NCBI GenBank assembly: GCA_942492965.1
Contig: OW818656.1
Location: 4,154,001-4,218,000, forward strand
Origin: Sphingosinicella sp942492965
GTDB taxonomy: Bacteria > Pseudomonadota > Alphaproteobacteria > Sphingomonadales > Sphingomonadaceae
Direction: 5' to 3'
DNA length: 64,000 bases
The notes under the pieces are model-generated. The model made no database searches. It worked only from the letters and a program-made list of their open reading frames with translations, and had not been told where the DNA came from. Of the stretch, positions 25,251 to 34,555 are shown one piece after another. The translations under genes were made by a program, and so were the position numbers. The number at the start of each line of letters is the position of its first letter. Positions within the stretch are counted from its first letter, which is position 1.

Positions 25251-27053
25251 TCAGGCGCGCGCGAATGCGTCGGCCGGAAGTGCCATCAGTGTCTCTGCGC
25301 CGGTTTCCAGCTTGCGGCGCAGCGCGCCCGCATCCGGCAGGTAGCGGGCACTATAGTAGCGGGCGGTCGTCAATTTAGCCTCGTAGAAAGAGGAGTCGGA
25401 CGCATCCGACGCCAGCGCCGCCTGCGCCGCGCGCGCCATCTTCAGCCACATCCAGCCGAGCACGACGATGCCCATCAGGTGCATGTAGGGCACCGCGCCC
25501 GCACCGGCGTTGTTGGGGTTCGCCATGCCGTTCTGCATCAGCCACATCGTCGCCGTCTGCAGCTCGTTTCCGGCCTTCTCCAGCGCTTCGGCCATCGGCG
25601 CCAGCGCTTCGTCGGCCTTCGCGGCGGCAACCTCCTCGCCGATTGCGGCGGCGAGCAGCATCAGCCCCTTGCCGCCGTGGCGACCGAGCTTGCGGCCAAC
25701 CAGGTCCATCGCCTGAATGCCGTTGGTCCCTTCATAGATTTGGGCAATGCGGGCATCGCGGACGAACTGTTCCATGCCCCATTCGCCGACATAGCCGTGG
25801 CCGCCGTAGACCTGCTGCGCGTTCACCGCCGTCTCGAAGCCCTTGTCGGTCGTGTAGCCCTTGATGACGGGGGTAAGGAGACTGATCAGTTCGTCGGCGT
25901 TGGCGCGCTCCTCCTCGGTCTGCGCCTTCTTCGAAAGGTCAACCTGAAGCGCGCCCCACAGCAACAGCGCGCGGGCGCCCTCGGTGAAGGCCTTGCCGTC
26001 CATCAGCATGCGCCGCACGTCCGGGTGAACGATGATCGGATCGGCCTTCTCGCCGGGCTCGGCGGGGCCGGTCAACGCCCGTCCCTGCCGGCGCTCCAGC
26101 GCGTAGGTCACGGCGTTCTGATAGGCGACCTCGCCCTGCGAAAGCCCCTGCAGCCCGACGCCGAGCCGCGCCACGTTCATCATGATGAACATGGCCTCAA
26201 GGCCCCGCTCCGGCTCGCCGACCAGATAGCCGGTCGCCTCGTCGTAGTTCAGCACGCAGGTCGCGTTGCCGTGGATGCCCATCTTGTGTTCGATGGCGCC
26301 GCAGGAAACGCCGTTGCGTTCACCGAGGCTGCCGTCGTCGTTCACCATGAACTTCGGCACGATGAACAGCGAAATGCCCTTCACGGTGTCGGGCGCACCC
26401 TCGCGCTTCGCCAGCACGAGGTGGATGATGTTCTCCGCAAGGTCGTGCTCGCCCGCCGAGATGAAGATCTTGGTGCCGGTGATCCTGTAACTGCCGTCGC
26501 CCGCGTCCACAGCCTTGGTGCGAATGAGGCCGAGGTCGGTGCCGCAGTGCGGCTCGGTCAGGTTCATGGTGCCCGTCCATTTGCCGGAGACCATGTTCGG
26601 CAGGTACTTCTGCTTCTGTTCGTCGGAGCCCTTCACCTCGATGGAGGCGATCGCGCCCGCGGTGAGGCCGGGGTACATGGCAAACGCCATGCCTGCGGAG
26701 CTGAGATATTCCTCGAACGCCATGCTGATCGTGTAGGGCAGGCCCTGTCCGCCGAACTCCGGGCTCATGTGAAGCGTGCCCCAGCCGCCTTCGACGAAGG
26801 CCTGATAAGCTTCCTTGTAGCCCTTCGGCGTCGTCACCGAGCCGTCCTCATGGCGCTTGCAGCCTTCGCGGTCGCCCGAGAAGTTGATCGGCTGCACGGC
26901 GCCCTCCACGAACTTCGCGCCCTCCTCGAGGATCGCCGCCACCATGTCGGGCGTCGCTTCGGAAAAGGTCGGCAGGTTCGAATAGCGGTCGAGGCCGATG
27001 ACCTCATCGAGGATGAACTTGGTGTCGCGAACGGGCGCGCGATAGGTGGGCAT
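25251..27053 (-). CDS. Acyl-CoA dehydrogenase (C-terminally extended, FadE-like)
   Basis: 600 residues from MPTYRAPVRDTKF; the open frame reaches 27101 but that part overlaps the MerR gene. It catalyses the first, FAD-dependent step of beta-oxidation. Typical elements are GYKEAYQAFVEGGW, the FAD region MNLTEPHCGTDLG and YGGHGYVGEWGMEQFVRDARIAQIYEGTNGIQ (split here by residue range: near 430-460). The C-terminal extension of about 130 residues marks the ~600-aa subfamily. It begins 1 base after the MerR stop, so it is the second gene of the operon. Confidence 0.93.
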   Translation of the reverse strand: MPTYRAPVRDTKFILDEVIGLDRYSNLPTFSEATPDMVAAILEEGAKFVEGAVQPINFSGDREGCKRHEDGSVTTPKGYKEAYQAFVEGGWGTLHMSPEFGGQGLPYTISMAFEEYLSSAGMAFAMYPGLTAGAIASIEVKGSDEQKQKYLPNMVSGKWTGTMNLTEPHCGTDLGLIRTKAVDAGDGSYRITGTKIFISAGEHDLAENIIHLVLAKREGAPDTVKGISLFIVPKFMVNDDGSLGERNGVSCGAIEHKMGIHGNATCVLNYDEATGYLVGEPERGLEAMFIMMNVARLGVGLQGLSQGEVAYQNAVTYALERRQGRALTGPAEPGEKADPIIVHPDVRRMLMDGKAFTEGARALLLWGALQVDLSKKAQTEEERANADELISLLTPVIKGYTTDKGFETAVNAQQVYGGHGYVGEWGMEQFVRDARIAQIYEGTNGIQAMDLVGRKLGRHGGKGLMLLAAAIGEEVAAAKADEALAPMAEALEKAGNELQTATMWLMQNGMANPNNAGAGAVPYMHLMGIVVLGWMWLKMARAAQAALASDASDSSFYEAKLTTARYYSARYLPDAGALRRKLETGAETLMALPADAFARA

Positions 27054-27054
27054 A

Positions 27055-27477
27055 TCAGGACTCCCCGGATTTGGTGTTCGAGGGCAACAGGCCCTCCACA
27101 ACGGCTACAAACTCCTGAAGCTCGGCGATCGTAGCATCGATATCGTTACGCTGGTTGGTCAAAACACCGATCTGGCGGCGGCAAAGCTCCAGCGTGCGCT
27201 CCCGCTGGCGGACGCGTCCGTCCCCCGCGTGGTAGAGGTCGAGGATTTCCTTGATCTCGGCAAGGCTGAAGCCGACGTTCTTGCCGCGCAGGATCCACGC
27301 CAGCCGGGCGCGATCACCGCGTGAATAGACGCGGCTCTGGCCCTGCCGCGCAGGCTCGATCAGTCCCTCGCCCTCATAGAAACGGATCGCGCGCGGCGTC
27401 ACACCGAACTCGGCGGCGAGATCGGTGATGGTGAAGGTTTCGTCCTCGCGAACGGCTTCCATCGGGCGCTGCGGCAT
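27055..27477 (-). CDS. MerR-family regulator of the fatty-acid operon
   Basis: 140 residues: winged HTH at about 14-80 (FTITDLAAEFGVTPRAIRFY), then a coiled-coil dimerisation helix. There are no metal-binding cysteines, so it belongs to the organic-ligand MerR group, like LiuR, which controls branched-chain or fatty acid catabolism. It is the promoter-proximal gene of the beta-oxidation operon, and a perfect 24-bp palindrome lies 13 bases upstream, so autoregulation and operon control by an acyl-CoA-type ligand are likely (inference). GGGGG precedes the ATG. Confidence 0.88.
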   Translation of the reverse strand: MPQRPMEAVREDETFTITDLAAEFGVTPRAIRFYEGEGLIEPARQGQSRVYSRGDRARLAWILRGKNVGFSLAEIKEILDLYHAGDGRVRQRERTLELCRRQIGVLTNQRNDIDATIAELQEFVAVVEGLLPSNTKSGES

Positions 27478-27490
27478 GAGCCCCCACTTA

Positions 27491-27514
27491 GTTGACGTTT
27501 ACGTAAACGTCAAC
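27491..27514. promoter_or_regulatory. 24-bp perfect palindromic operator of the MerR gene
   Basis: Half-site GTTGACGTTTAC at 27491-27502 is repeated exactly inverted at 27503-27514, with no spacer. It contains a TTGACG that could serve as a -35, and it overlaps the hisI stop codon (27510-27512). Position and symmetry fit the operator of the adjacent MerR regulator. Confidence 0.75.
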
Positions 27515-27830
27515 CTATCTGTGTAAAGAAGCAGGTCCGTGCTCCGGTGTGGCAGGCAGGCCCGGCGGGCTCAACCTTCAGCCAGACCGCGTCCTTGTCG
27601 CAATCGACATGGACCTCCACGATCTTCATCGTGTTCCCGCTCGTTGCACCCTTGTGCCAAAGCTCTTGCCGCGAGCGCGACCAGAAGTGCGCCTCGCGCG
27701 TCTCCAACGTCTTTTCGAACGCCTCTGCGTTCATATGCGCGACCATCAACAGCCCGCCGCTCGCGCTGTCAGTCACTATGGCTGTCACCAGCCCCTTTTC
27801 GTCGAATTTCAGATCGGCCATGCGCTGCAT
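27510..27830 (-). CDS. hisI: Phosphoribosyl-AMP cyclohydrolase
   Basis: 106 residues, the length of the stand-alone enzyme. It opens the adenine ring of PR-AMP in histidine synthesis. The family block EAHFWSRSRQELWHKGATSG and the metal ligands in DCDKDAVWL and GPACHTGARTC are present. GGGAAG lies 7 bases before the ATG at 27830; a second ATG at 27821 is possible. The gene is not beside other his genes here. Its stop lies inside the MerR palindrome. Confidence 0.93.
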   Translation of the reverse strand: MQRMADLKFDEKGLVTAIVTDSASGGLLMVAHMNAEAFEKTLETREAHFWSRSRQELWHKGATSGNTMKIVEVHVDCDKDAVWLKVEPAGPACHTGARTCFFTQIG

Positions 27831-27963
27831 CTAGCGGCTTCCCGGTCCTGTAGGAACCATGCTTTCAGGGTTCAGCAGCCATGCATATGTGACAACCCCG
27901 CGACAAACCGGGCAAGGCACCCTATATGGACGCTCGAATCGCCCGCCCGCCACGGAGCGCCAA

Positions 27964-29427
27964 ATGTTTGACATGATTTCGCACCCCTTCGACGACGACA
28001 AGCTGAAGGAGGAATGCGGCGTTTTCGGCGTCTGGGGCGCTGAAGGCGCGGCCGCGCTCACCGCGCTCGGCCTGCACGCGCTGCAGCACAGGGGCCAGGA
28101 AGCTGCCGGCATCACCAGCTACGACGGCAAGACCTTCTACAATCACCGCGCGATGGGTCACGTCGCGGGCAATTTCGACCGCGACGAGGTGATCCGCGAG
28201 CTGCCGGGCGAGGCCGCCATCGGCCACGTCCGCTACTCCACCACCGGGGCCTCGGCGATCCGGAACGTGCAGCCGCTGTTCGCCGAGCTGTCTACAGGCG
28301 GCTTCGCGGTCGCGCACAACGGCAACATCTCGAACGCCACGCACATGCGCCGCGAGCTCAACCGCCGCGGCTCGATCTTCCAGTCGACGAGCGACACCGA
28401 GGTCATCATCCACCTCGTCGCCACCTCCACCTATCGCCCCCTTCTCGACCGCGTCATCGACGCGCTCAAACAGGTGGAAGGTGCCTACAGCCTCGTGATG
28501 CTGACGGACGAGGGCCTCATCGCCTGCCGCGATCCGCTCGGCATCCGGCCGCTCGTGATCGGCCGCCGCGAGGATTCGTATATCCTCGCCTCCGAAACCG
28601 TAGCGCTCGACGTTTGCGGCGCCACGTACCTTCGCCAGATCGAGCCCGGCGAGATGGTCGTCATCAACGACAAGGGTCTGCGTTCGCTGCGCCCCTTCCA
28701 GTCGATGCGCCCCCGCCCCTGCATCTTCGAGCACGTCTACTTCTCGCGCCCCGATTCGCTGCTCGACGGCCTCTCGGTCTATCAGGTCCGCAAGAACATC
28801 GGCGCGCAGCTCGCCATGGAAAGCCCGGTCGATGCCGACGTGGTGATCCCGGTGCCCGACAGCGGTAACCCCGCCGCCATCGGCTATGCGCAGCAGTCCG
28901 GCCTCCCGTTCGAGCTCGGCATCATCCGCTCGCACTATGTGGGCCGCACCTTCATCCAGCCGGGCGACGCCATCCGCAACCTCGGCGTCAAGCTGAAGCA
29001 CAACGCCAACCGCCCGGTCATCCAGGGCAAGCGCATCGTGCTGATCGACGATTCGATCGTGCGCGGCACCACGTCGGTGAAGATCGTACAGATGATGCGC
29101 GAGGCGGGCGCCGCGGAGGTCCACATGCGCGTCGCCTCTCCGCCCACGCGGCACAGCTGCTTCTACGGCGTCGACACACCGGAGCGTGCGAAGCTTCTCG
29201 CCGCGCAGATGGATGTGCAGCGGATGCGCGACTACATCAAGGTGGACAGTCTCGCCTTCCTGTCGATCGATGGCCTTTACCGGGCGCTCGGCGAAGACAT
29301 GCGCGTTGAGGAAACCCCGCAATATTGCGACGCTTGCTTCACCGGCGAGTATCCGACGCGCCTCACCGACTATGAAGAATCCGGCGCCGACGACCAGCTC
29401 ACCCTGCTGACGGAACGCGCGGGCTGA
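27964..29427 (+). CDS. purF: Amidophosphoribosyltransferase
   Basis: 487 residues from MFDMISHPFD (GGAG upstream). It makes phosphoribosylamine, the first committed step of purine synthesis. The nucleophile is Cys18 in KEECGVFG, after a 17-residue propeptide of the kind removed in the Bacillus-type enzyme; the PRPP loop VLIDDSIVRGTTS is intact, and CDACFTGEYPTRL near the C-terminus could carry a cluster ligand pair. An SDR gene starts one base after the stop, so they are cotranscribed. Confidence 0.96.
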   Translation: MFDMISHPFDDDKLKEECGVFGVWGAEGAAALTALGLHALQHRGQEAAGITSYDGKTFYNHRAMGHVAGNFDRDEVIRELPGEAAIGHVRYSTTGASAIRNVQPLFAELSTGGFAVAHNGNISNATHMRRELNRRGSIFQSTSDTEVIIHLVATSTYRPLLDRVIDALKQVEGAYSLVMLTDEGLIACRDPLGIRPLVIGRREDSYILASETVALDVCGATYLRQIEPGEMVVINDKGLRSLRPFQSMRPRPCIFEHVYFSRPDSLLDGLSVYQVRKNIGAQLAMESPVDADVVIPVPDSGNPAAIGYAQQSGLPFELGIIRSHYVGRTFIQPGDAIRNLGVKLKHNANRPVIQGKRIVLIDDSIVRGTTSVKIVQMMREAGAAEVHMRVASPPTRHSCFYGVDTPERAKLLAAQMDVQRMRDYIKVDSLAFLSIDGLYRALGEDMRVEETPQYCDACFTGEYPTRLTDYEESGADDQLTLLTERAG

Positions 29428-29428
29428 C

Positions 29429-30100
29429 ATGACCGATATCGAAAAGCCCGTCGCGCTGGTCACGGGCGCCAGCCGCGGCATCGGCGCTGAAACCGCGAAG
29501 GCGCTGGCCGCCGCAGGCTATCACGTGCTCCTCACGGCGCGCACCGAAGGCGGGCTCGAAGCAACCGAAACCGCGATCCACGAGGCAGGCGGCACCGCCA
29601 CCATCGCCCCGTTCGACATCACGGATGGCGATGCGGTCGATCGGCTCGCGCAGGCGATCGGCGGGCGCTGGCAGCGGCTCGACGCACTGGTGCTGAACGC
29701 CGCCATCCTCGGCGATCTCATGCCCGTCAGCCACATGGAGCCGAAGGACTTCGAGAAGCTCTTCAAGACGAACGTCACGGCGAACTACCGCCTGATCCGC
29801 GCCTTCGATCCGCTGCTGCGTGCGAGTAAGGACGCGCATGTGGTGGCGGTGACATCCGGCGTCGCTGCAACCCCGCGCGCCTACTGGGGCGCCTACGCCG
29901 CCAGCAAGGCTGCGCTCGCGAACCTCGTCGAAACCTACGGCCTCGAAGTCGCCGCGATCAGCAAGATCAAGACGCACATCTACAATCCCGGCGGTACCGC
30001 CACCGCGATGCGCGCGAAAGCGTTCCCCGGCGAAGACCCGGCCACGCTGAATACGGCCGAAACCGCCGCGGCGGAGATCGTCGCCCTGCTCAGGGCCTGA
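29429..30100 (+). CDS. Short-chain dehydrogenase/reductase
   Basis: 223 residues of classical SDR type. The cofactor loop is TGASRGIG, then NAAIL after strand 4, catalytic Ser in VTSGVA, and Tyr/Lys in WGAYAASKAAL. The active-site residues are complete, so it should be an active NAD(P)-dependent oxidoreductase; the substrate is unknown. It is coupled to purF (1-base gap), an arrangement that suggests cotranscription but not a purine role. It converges with the GGDEF-EAL gene, overlapping 11 bases. Confidence 0.88.
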   Translation: MTDIEKPVALVTGASRGIGAETAKALAAAGYHVLLTARTEGGLEATETAIHEAGGTATIAPFDITDGDAVDRLAQAIGGRWQRLDALVLNAAILGDLMPVSHMEPKDFEKLFKTNVTANYRLIRAFDPLLRASKDAHVVAVTSGVAATPRAYWGAYAASKAALANLVETYGLEVAAISKIKTHIYNPGGTATAMRAKAFPGEDPATLNTAETAAAEIVALLRA

Positions 30101-32288
30101 AGCCACCGACAGCGTTGCTGGCGCATCCGCTGATGAAGGTCTCGCCAAAGGCATCGGCAGGGATCGGCCGCCCCATCAGGAAACCCTGAACCTCGTTGCA
30201 TCCGGCCACGCGCAGCAGTTCCCGCTGCGTCTCCGTCTCGACACCCTCGGCGATCACGTTGAGCGCGAAACCCCGCGCAAGATCCATGATCGCGGCAACG
30301 ATAGCGCGGTCGCTCCCCGAATCGACCATGCCCTGCACGAAGCTCTTGTCGATCTTGATGTGGGTGAGCGGATACGTCTTGAGCAGGCTGAGCGAGGCGT
30401 AGCCGGTGCCGTAATCGTCGAAGGCAAGCCGCACGCCCATATCGCGAAGTGCGCGCAGCGGCGGCAACGTCTTGTCCTCGCGGTCGAGAATGATGTTCTC
30501 GGTGATCTCCAGTTCCAGCGCCTCGGGCGGCAGCGAATGGCGCACAAGCGTCGCGCGCACGATGTCGACGAGATCGTCGTCGCGGAACTGTGCCGCGAAA
30601 AGGTTCACCGCTATGCGGAAGTCTGCCGCGCCCTGGCCCCGCCAGAGCGCCGCCTGACAGCACGCCGCATCGAGCAGGCGCGTGCCCGCCGCAGCCCCTA
30701 GCGAACCCGCTTCGAGCGCTGGCAGAAACGCCCCGGGTTGCAGCAGGCCAAGCTCGGGATGCTGCCAGCGCATAAGCGCCTCGGCGCCGGTGAGCGCGCC
30801 GTCCGAAAGCCGGAACTGCGGCTGGTAGTGGAGCACGAATTCGTCGCGCTCCACGGCCCGGTGCAGTGCCGCGTCGCTGTCCCGCCGGGCGGCGGCAGCC
30901 ATGCGTAACGACGGGATGAACACGAAGGCGCGGCCGCCGCCCTCGCCCTTGGCTTGAAACAGCGCCAGGTCCGCGCTTGCGGCGAGCGTGCGCACGTCGT
31001 CCGCGTGAAGCGGGCTCATCGCGATCCCGGCGCTGCATCCGATACGAACGTCCTGCCCGGCGACACGGATCGGCACGCCGAGATCGGCGATCGCGCCATC
31101 AACGACTTCCTGGACCGCTTCGCGGTCTTCGATGCCGACGAGCAGCATCGCGAACTCGTCGCCGCCGATGCGCGCCACGACGTCCTGCGGCCCTGCCCGA
31201 TCGCCGAGCCTCGCCGCCACCTCCTTCAGCAATGCGTCGCCGGCTTCGTGCCCGAGCGTATTGTTGACGTCATTGAACCCGTCGAGGTCGATGATCGCCA
31301 TCGCCGCCGCTTTGCCTGCGCGGATCGCCTCGTCCGCGCGCCGGTAGATGAGGTTGCGGTTGGCAAGGCCGGTCAGCGTATCGAAATTGGCGAGGCGGTT
31401 CAGCGCCTCCTCCTGTGCGCGGCGTTCGGTGACGTCGCGCACGATCGCGCCGAAGTGGCGATTGCCGCCCTCGGTCCAGCTCGACCAGGCGAACTCCACC
31501 GGGAAGCGTGTGCCGTCCTTGCGGATGCCGGTGTATTCCCGGCAGTCCGCGCCGCTCTCCGCCACCACGCCCGCAAGCACGCCGCGCGCCATCTCGCGGA
31601 TCGGCGCCTGTTCCTCTTCGGGGATCAGCATGTCGAGCGAACGGCCGATCGCCTCGTCCGCACTGTAGCCGAGCATTGCCTCGGCGGCGGCGTTCCAGGC
31701 GGTGATGTGGAGGTCGCGGTCGAAGCAGATGATGGCGTTCGGCGATGTCGCTGCGCTGTTTTCGAACGGCGTGCGCCCGCCGCTTTCCGCCACTTCCAGC
31801 CGTCTCAGTTCCAGCCGCTCGGTGGCGACGCGCGCCAGTTCCCTCAGCCGCATCCGGTCGCCGGGCGTGAACACGCGGTGCGGTTTCGTATCGATCACGC
31901 ACAGCGCGCCGAGCGCGTGACCGGAGGGCGCCCGGATCGGCACGCCCGCGTAAAACCGGACGGGGTCTTCTCCCGTGGCCAGCGGATTGTCGAAAAAGCG
32001 CGGGTCCTGCAGCGTATCGGGCACGACGAACACTTCGTCCTGCGTGATGACGTGCGCGCAGAATGAAACTTCCCGCCGCATGTCCGTATCGCCGACCCCG
32101 TGGCTCGCCGCGAAGAATACATGGTCGCTGCCGATCAGATTCACGGCGGCGACGGGCATATCGAACAGCCGCGTCGCGATCTCGACAACAGGATCGAGGC
32201 TGGGCAGCCCACCTTTTCCTTCGAGGTCGTAGGCACAGAGCGCCGCGAGCCGCTCTTCTTCATCCGCTATGGCAGATGGACACCGCAC
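30090..32288 (-). CDS. GAF-PAS-GGDEF-EAL cyclic-di-GMP protein
   Basis: 732 residues starting at GTG with AGGGGGG upstream. Order: GAF about 15-170, PAS about 180-290 (ITAWNAAAEAMLGYSADE), GGDEF about 300-465 with intact RIGGDEFAML, EAL about 475-725 with intact GAEALMRW and the metal-site DDYGTGYASL. Both catalytic motifs are intact, so it could make or break cyclic-di-GMP; the net activity is not predictable. No membrane helix is seen, so it is a cytosolic sensor. Cyclic-di-GMP commonly regulates exopolysaccharide, which this genome makes from the XrtA locus. Confidence 0.93.
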   Translation of the reverse strand: MRCPSAIADEEERLAALCAYDLEGKGGLPSLDPVVEIATRLFDMPVAAVNLIGSDHVFFAASHGVGDTDMRREVSFCAHVITQDEVFVVPDTLQDPRFFDNPLATGEDPVRFYAGVPIRAPSGHALGALCVIDTKPHRVFTPGDRMRLRELARVATERLELRRLEVAESGGRTPFENSAATSPNAIICFDRDLHITAWNAAAEAMLGYSADEAIGRSLDMLIPEEEQAPIREMARGVLAGVVAESGADCREYTGIRKDGTRFPVEFAWSSWTEGGNRHFGAIVRDVTERRAQEEALNRLANFDTLTGLANRNLIYRRADEAIRAGKAAAMAIIDLDGFNDVNNTLGHEAGDALLKEVAARLGDRAGPQDVVARIGGDEFAMLLVGIEDREAVQEVVDGAIADLGVPIRVAGQDVRIGCSAGIAMSPLHADDVRTLAASADLALFQAKGEGGGRAFVFIPSLRMAAAARRDSDAALHRAVERDEFVLHYQPQFRLSDGALTGAEALMRWQHPELGLLQPGAFLPALEAGSLGAAAGTRLLDAACCQAALWRGQGAADFRIAVNLFAAQFRDDDLVDIVRATLVRHSLPPEALELEITENIILDREDKTLPPLRALRDMGVRLAFDDYGTGYASLSLLKTYPLTHIKIDKSFVQGMVDSGSDRAIVAAIMDLARGFALNVIAEGVETETQRELLRVAGCNEVQGFLMGRPIPADAFGETFISGCASNAVGGFRP

Positions 32289-32452
32289 CGTCTTCCCCCC
32301 CTGCTTTCACACCTTCATTATCTTCATCAGTATGACAAATGATGAATGCACCTACCATAGCATTGATCAGGCCTATATTTTTCTAAACAGAGAATATCTT
32401 GCCCAAAGAGGAATCAGGCTTATGGTTGCGGCAAGACCATAGGGGGATTCAT

Positions 32453-34372
32453 ATGCTCGCACGCCGCTGCCTCGCCGCCCTGCTCGCCACAACACTTGCC
32501 GCAGCCCTGCCTGCCGCCGCCGAGCCGCTCCCCACCAGCGACATCCCCGCCGATTTCAAGCCGTCGGACGCCCACAAGGACTTCACGATCCGCGAGGTGA
32601 CAATCCCGATGCGCGACGGCGTGAAGCTGCACGTCAACCTCGTCATTCCGAACGGCGCGAAGAACGCACCGATCATCTTTTCGCGTACGCCCTATTCGGC
32701 GGACCGCGCGATCACCGGCCTTGCATCCAACACCTACAAGCTGGCGCTTCCCGTCACCTATGCGGAGCTTGCGGACGCCGGCTACATCATCGCGGTGCAG
32801 GACGTGCGCGGGCGTTATCGCTCCGAAGGCGACTATGTCGTCGCCCGGCCGCTCGTCGGCCCGCTCAACCCCGCGAACACCGACCATTCGACCGACACGT
32901 GGGACAGCATCGACTGGCTGGTGAAGAACGTGCCCGAGACGAACGGCAAGGTCGGCACGATCGGCGTCAGCTACGGCGGCTTCACCACGCTGATGAGCCT
33001 TGTGAACCCGCACCCTGCGCTTGGCGCCGCGGTGCCCATCAATCCGCTGGTCGACGGCTGGATCGGCGACGACTGGTTCCACAATGGCGCCTACCGGCAG
33101 AGCTTCCTCGACTGGGTCTACCGGATGACCGCCGATAAGTCCTCGAAGTACGGCCTCCAGTTCGATCGCTACGACACCTATGAAAGCTGGCTGAGCGCCG
33201 GTTCGGCGAGCGGCATGGCGAAGAAGCTCGGCATCGAGGAGTTCCCGATCTTCAAGAAGGTCGCCGCGCATCCGACCTACGACGCCTATTGGCAGGGCCA
33301 GGCGCTGGACAAAATTCTCGCGAAGGAACCGCTCAAGGTTCCCACGCTCCACGTCCACAGCCTGTGGGATCAGGAAGACATTTACGGCGCCCCCGCCGTC
33401 TACAAGGCGATGGAGACGAAGGACGCCGGCAACACCCGCAACTACATGATCATCGGCCCGTGGCAGCACGGCCAGAGCAACATGCCGAGCGGCACGAAGC
33501 TCGGCGCCATCGATTTCAGCAGCAACACGTCGGCCTGGTACCGCAGCGAGGTGCTGATCCCCTTCTTCGATGCGCACCTGAAGTCCGACGCGCCCAAGGC
33601 CGATCTCGCGCCCGTCACCGCGTTCGAAACCGGCGCGAACGTCTGGCACCGCTACGATCGCTGGCCGATGTCCTGCGCGAGCGGCTGCCCGTCGCAGTCG
33701 AAGCCGATCTATCTGCAGGCAAACGGCGCGCTCGGCTGGAAAGCGCCCACCGCGCGCGGCGCCTTCTCTGAATATGTCTCCGATCCCGCGCGCCCGGTCA
33801 CGTACCGCGAGCGCCCGATCCTCTCGACATACAATCCCAACACCTCATGGGGCCGCTGGCTGGTGGACGACCAACGCTTCGCCGAGGCGCGGCCCGACGT
33901 CGTCACCTTCGTCAGCGAAGTGCTCACCGAAGACGTGCGCCTTGCCGGCCAGCCGATCGCGAAATTCTTCGCCTCCACGAGCGGCACGGACAGCGACTGG
34001 GTGGTGAAGCTCATCGACGTCTACCCGGCCGAATACGCCCCCGCGCCCGAAATGGGCGGGTACGAACTCGCGATCTCGATGGACATCCTGCGCGGCCGCT
34101 ACCGCGAAGACCCGACGAAGCCGAGCGCGATCCCGGCAAACAAGGTCGTCCCCTACGAGATCAAGCTGCCGGACGTCAGCCACAGGTTCCTGAAGGGTCA
34201 CCGCATCATGGTGCAGATCCAGTCCAGCTGGTTCCCCCTCTACGACCGCAACCCGCAAACGTTCGTGCCCAACATCTTCTTCGCGAAGCCGGAGGACTAC
34301 AAAAAGGCCACGCAGCGCATCCACACCTCGGCGCAGTACCCCAGCCGCATCGAACTGCCGGTGGTGGAATAA
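32453..34372 (+). CDS. CocE/NonD family hydrolase, secreted (S15-like)
   Basis: 639 residues with a signal peptide at about 1-21 (cleavage near AAAEP). AGGGGG precedes the ATG. The alpha/beta hydrolase nucleophile Ser is in GVSYGGF, the acid Asp in HSLWDQEDIYG and the His in GPWQHG, followed by a beta-sandwich PepX C-terminal domain. The family includes X-Pro dipeptidyl-peptidases, cocaine esterase and glutaryl-7-ACA acylases; this one is periplasmic or exported, with the substrate unresolved. It is monocistronic. Confidence 0.88.
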   Translation: MLARRCLAALLATTLAAALPAAAEPLPTSDIPADFKPSDAHKDFTIREVTIPMRDGVKLHVNLVIPNGAKNAPIIFSRTPYSADRAITGLASNTYKLALPVTYAELADAGYIIAVQDVRGRYRSEGDYVVARPLVGPLNPANTDHSTDTWDSIDWLVKNVPETNGKVGTIGVSYGGFTTLMSLVNPHPALGAAVPINPLVDGWIGDDWFHNGAYRQSFLDWVYRMTADKSSKYGLQFDRYDTYESWLSAGSASGMAKKLGIEEFPIFKKVAAHPTYDAYWQGQALDKILAKEPLKVPTLHVHSLWDQEDIYGAPAVYKAMETKDAGNTRNYMIIGPWQHGQSNMPSGTKLGAIDFSSNTSAWYRSEVLIPFFDAHLKSDAPKADLAPVTAFETGANVWHRYDRWPMSCASGCPSQSKPIYLQANGALGWKAPTARGAFSEYVSDPARPVTYRERPILSTYNPNTSWGRWLVDDQRFAEARPDVVTFVSEVLTEDVRLAGQPIAKFFASTSGTDSDWVVKLIDVYPAEYAPAPEMGGYELAISMDILRGRYREDPTKPSAIPANKVVPYEIKLPDVSHRFLKGHRIMVQIQSSWFPLYDRNPQTFVPNIFFAKPEDYKKATQRIHTSAQYPSRIELPVVE

Positions 34373-34398
34373 ATCCACCCGACGCCCGCCAGCCTCAT

Positions 34399-34423
34399 AT
34401 CCTCTCCTTCGATGGGAGAGGAT
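34399..34423. repeat. Short hairpin repeat downstream of the CocE gene
   Basis: Arms ATCCTCTCC (34399-34407) and GGAGAGGAT (34415-34423) are perfect complements around 7 bases, followed within 20 bases by a second palindrome CTTGCCGGCAAG. The arrangement resembles dispersed palindromic repeats found between genes in many alphaproteobacteria. There is no T-run, so any terminator role would be by another mechanism. Nothing else is recognised in 34373-34555. Confidence 0.45.
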
Positions 34424-34555
34424 ACGAAGCCTTGCCGGCAAGCCGGCTAGGCGAAGTTGGTGAGGGTGCGGGGGCGGCCTTGCTGGACTGATGTTATTCG
34501 CGACCCCTCCCTACATGGAGGAAGTTCGGCCATGGCGCAGCGCAACTCAAAAAAT

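Noticed and set aside
27831..27963. Riboswitch in the purF leader
   Set aside because: The 133-base gap between hisI and purF shows no conserved purine or other aptamer core that I can recognise.
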